6,387 bases of DNA from Mageeibacillus sp. UBA3708 (GTDB lineage: Bacteria; Bacillota; Clostridia; Saccharofermentanales; Saccharofermentanaceae): positions 1 to 6,387 of the forward strand of contig DFIB01000198.1 in NCBI GenBank assembly GCA_002371375.1, read 5' to 3'. Shown here piece by piece: positions 4,868 to 6,387 of this stretch. Every line of letters begins with the position of its first letter. The stretch's first letter is position 1. Under the pieces are notes generated by a model. The model worked only from the letters and a program-made list of their open reading frames with translations. It had not been told where the DNA came from and did no database searches. The position numbers and the translations under genes were made by a program.

Positions 4868-6387
4868 TGACCGATATTGAACATCTCGAACATATCAACC
4901 TGTGCGCTCTCCGGCAGGTCATCAAGTATTCCTCCGTAGGACGCGAGCTTCTCAACGGCTGACGAACCGAGCCCGGATCTTCTTGCAAAATCCTCGCGGT
5001 TCTTAAAAGGTCCGTCTTTCCTGGCTTCCTCGATACCCAGCCCCATGGAGGCGGAGATATCCCTGATTGCATCGAAAGGCGGAATGATGACGCCCTTGGA
5101 CTTTTTGACGAACCTTTCCCCCATCGATTCCTCCAATGAGATCGGCGCGAAAGTAATGCCTCTGGCGTACATCTCCTCAACTATCTCACAAAGTGCGATC
5201 GCTGACTTAACCTTAGGGTTATTGCGTGCCTCTGCAGAAGTCTTCTTCAATTCTTCAAACTCATGCCTTTTTGCTATTACCGTCTCCGGACCGTTACACA
5301 TCGATTCGGCATCGAATTCATCACCTCTTATGGTAAAAAACGCACAGTAATACTCCTCCGGATAATACACCTTGAACCAGGCAACTCTCAGAGTAGAGAT
5401 CGAGTATGCGGCAGCATGTGCCTTGGGGAACATGTACATGATCTTCTGGCAGGAACCTATATACCATTCAGGCACATTATTCTGCCTCATCAGTTCTTTC
5501 CAGCTTTCCCACTTATCACATTTGCCCTTGGCGACCTTACCTTTACGAACATTCTCCATGATGTCGAAGGCATCCTTGTTGGGAACGCCCCAATATATAA
5601 GCGTCGTCATGATAGAGTCACGGCAACCGATAACGGAGTTAAGGTCACATATACCCTTCTGGATCAGATCCTGGGCATTGCCCGTCCAAACATCCGTACC
5701 ATGCGACAGACCCATGAGCTGTACGAGATCGTAGAACCTTGTCGGCTTCGTCTCGGCGATCATTCCGCGCGCCATCGGAGTACCGAGTTCAGACAATCCG
5801 AGAGTTGCTGCTCCGGCCTCCGTTGCCTCCGGCGGGAAGCCCAGTGCATCGGTAGAACTCAACAGGCTCATTACCTTCTCGTCCGGTATCGGAATAGTCG
5901 TAACATCTATACCCGTCAATTCACTGAGCATACGCAAAACGGTAGGATCCGCATGACCCAGGATATCAAGCTTCAGTATCGTATCATGCATCGCACGGAA
6001 ATCGAAGTGTGTAGTGATGATATCACCGGATATCTTGTTGGCCGGACACTGTATCGGCGTAAACTCATAAACGTCCATCTCCTTGGGAACAACGACCATG
6101 CCGCCGGGATGCTGCGACGTTGTTCTCTTGACGCCTATTATACCTCTGGACAGATAATCAAGCTTGGCATGCGTATACGGGATATTAAGCTTCTCACATG
6201 CGGACTTGGCCACACCGTAAGCATTCTTATCCGCATATGTGCCTATTGTTCCTGCCTTGAACGTGTGCGTCACACCAAACAGGAATTCAACATACTTGTG
6301 CGCATTAGGCTGATACTCGCCTGAGAAGTTGAGATCGATATCAGGCTGTTTGTCTCCGAAGAATCCGAGGAAGGTCTCGAACGGGAT
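4864..6387 (-). CDS. polC: DNA polymerase III PolC-type, alpha subunit, C-terminal 507 residues (5' end outside window)
   Basis: PolC is the main replicative DNA polymerase of low-GC Gram-positives. The frame is open to the right edge and starts mid-gene. The first GTG in the frame (6273) is an internal valine, not a start. The family is about 1,430-1,440 residues, so roughly the last 35% is here. Residues 15-25 carry the palm motif PDIDLNFSGEY, and D16 and D18 match the first two catalytic aspartates. D141, in LKLDILGHADPT, fits the third. Further family blocks are QHPGGMVVVP, GLSHGTDVW, GNAQDLIQ, VIGCRD, VPEWYI and MFPKAHAAAY. The end has a helix-hairpin-helix-like stretch (about 450-490) and QVDMF at 496-500, close to the beta-clamp-binding consensus (B. 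subtilis PolC ends in QLSLF). Seven residues follow the motif here. The stop overlaps the priA start. The PHP, exonuclease and OB parts lie outside the window. Family assignment is near certain. Confidence 0.97.
   Translation of the reverse strand: MPFETFLGFFGDKQPDIDLNFSGEYQPNAHKYVEFLFGVTHTFKAGTIGTYADKNAYGVAKSACEKLNIPYTHAKLDYLSRGIIGVKRTTSQHPGGMVVVPKEMDVYEFTPIQCPANKISGDIITTHFDFRAMHDTILKLDILGHADPTVLRMLSELTGIDVTTIPIPDEKVMSLLSSTDALGFPPEATEAGAATLGLSELGTPMARGMIAETKPTRFYDLVQLMGLSHGTDVWTGNAQDLIQKGICDLNSVIGCRDSIMTTLIYWGVPNKDAFDIMENVRKGKVAKGKCDKWESWKELMRQNNVPEWYIGSCQKIMYMFPKAHAAAYSISTLRVAWFKVYYPEEYYCAFFTIRGDEFDAESMCNGPETVIAKRHEFEELKKTSAEARNNPKVKSAIALCEIVEEMYARGITFAPISLEESMGERFVKKSKGVIIPPFDAIRDISASMGLGIEEARKDGPFKNREDFARRSGLGSSAVEKLASYGGILDDLPESAQVDMFEMFNIGQ

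Noticed and set aside
5263..6324. 353-codon open frame on the plus strand opposite polC
   Set aside because: It is fully antisense to unmistakable PolC coding sequence, shows no known motif, and is rich in Arg/His/Cys/Ile as expected from the complement of a conserved gene.

Overview
The window is a single-strand gene cluster. All five recognisable genes lie on the minus strand and read from the right edge to the left, in the order polC (3' part only), priA, dapA, dapB, yajC. The cluster ends in a strong intrinsic terminator, followed by about 300 bases with no supportable gene. PolC is the Gram-positive-type replicative polymerase, and the genes carry good GGAGG-type ribosome binding sites. 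Together these point to a Firmicute (Bacillota), most likely of the Clostridia, with intermediate base composition. I cannot name the genus from sequence alone.

Right part (2600-6387): the last 507 residues of PolC include the catalytic aspartates and a C-terminal beta-clamp-binding motif. The polC stop codon overlaps the priA start codon in an ATGA, and priA has no clear Shine-Dalgarno of its own. The replicative polymerase and the replication-restart helicase therefore look translationally coupled.

Middle part (852-2603): dapA and dapB encode consecutive steps of the diaminopimelate/lysine pathway, namely condensation of pyruvate with aspartate semialdehyde and then NAD(P)H reduction of the product. 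The 62-base gap before dapA holds a plausible sigma-A promoter whose -35 covers the priA stop codon. A small palindrome sits at the predicted transcription start. dapA-dapB-yajC could therefore be transcribed separately from polC-priA as well as by read-through. The gap is too short for a lysine riboswitch.

Left part (1-831): yajC encodes the small membrane protein associated with the Sec translocon. It has a long Ser-rich charged tail encoded partly by a short tandem repeat. It sits at the end of the dap cluster instead of beside secD/secF or tgt. The terminator follows 35 bases after its stop codon. The remaining 302 bases hold a perfect 11-bp inverted repeat and three copies of a 12-bp motif, whose function cannot be told from this window.

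This is mostly core housekeeping DNA. I see no mobile element, CRISPR array, defence system or RNA gene, and no convincing new system. The most notable points are the unusual gene neighbourhoods (polC-priA and dapAB-yajC), the palindrome-bearing promoter before dapA, and the structured non-coding left end.
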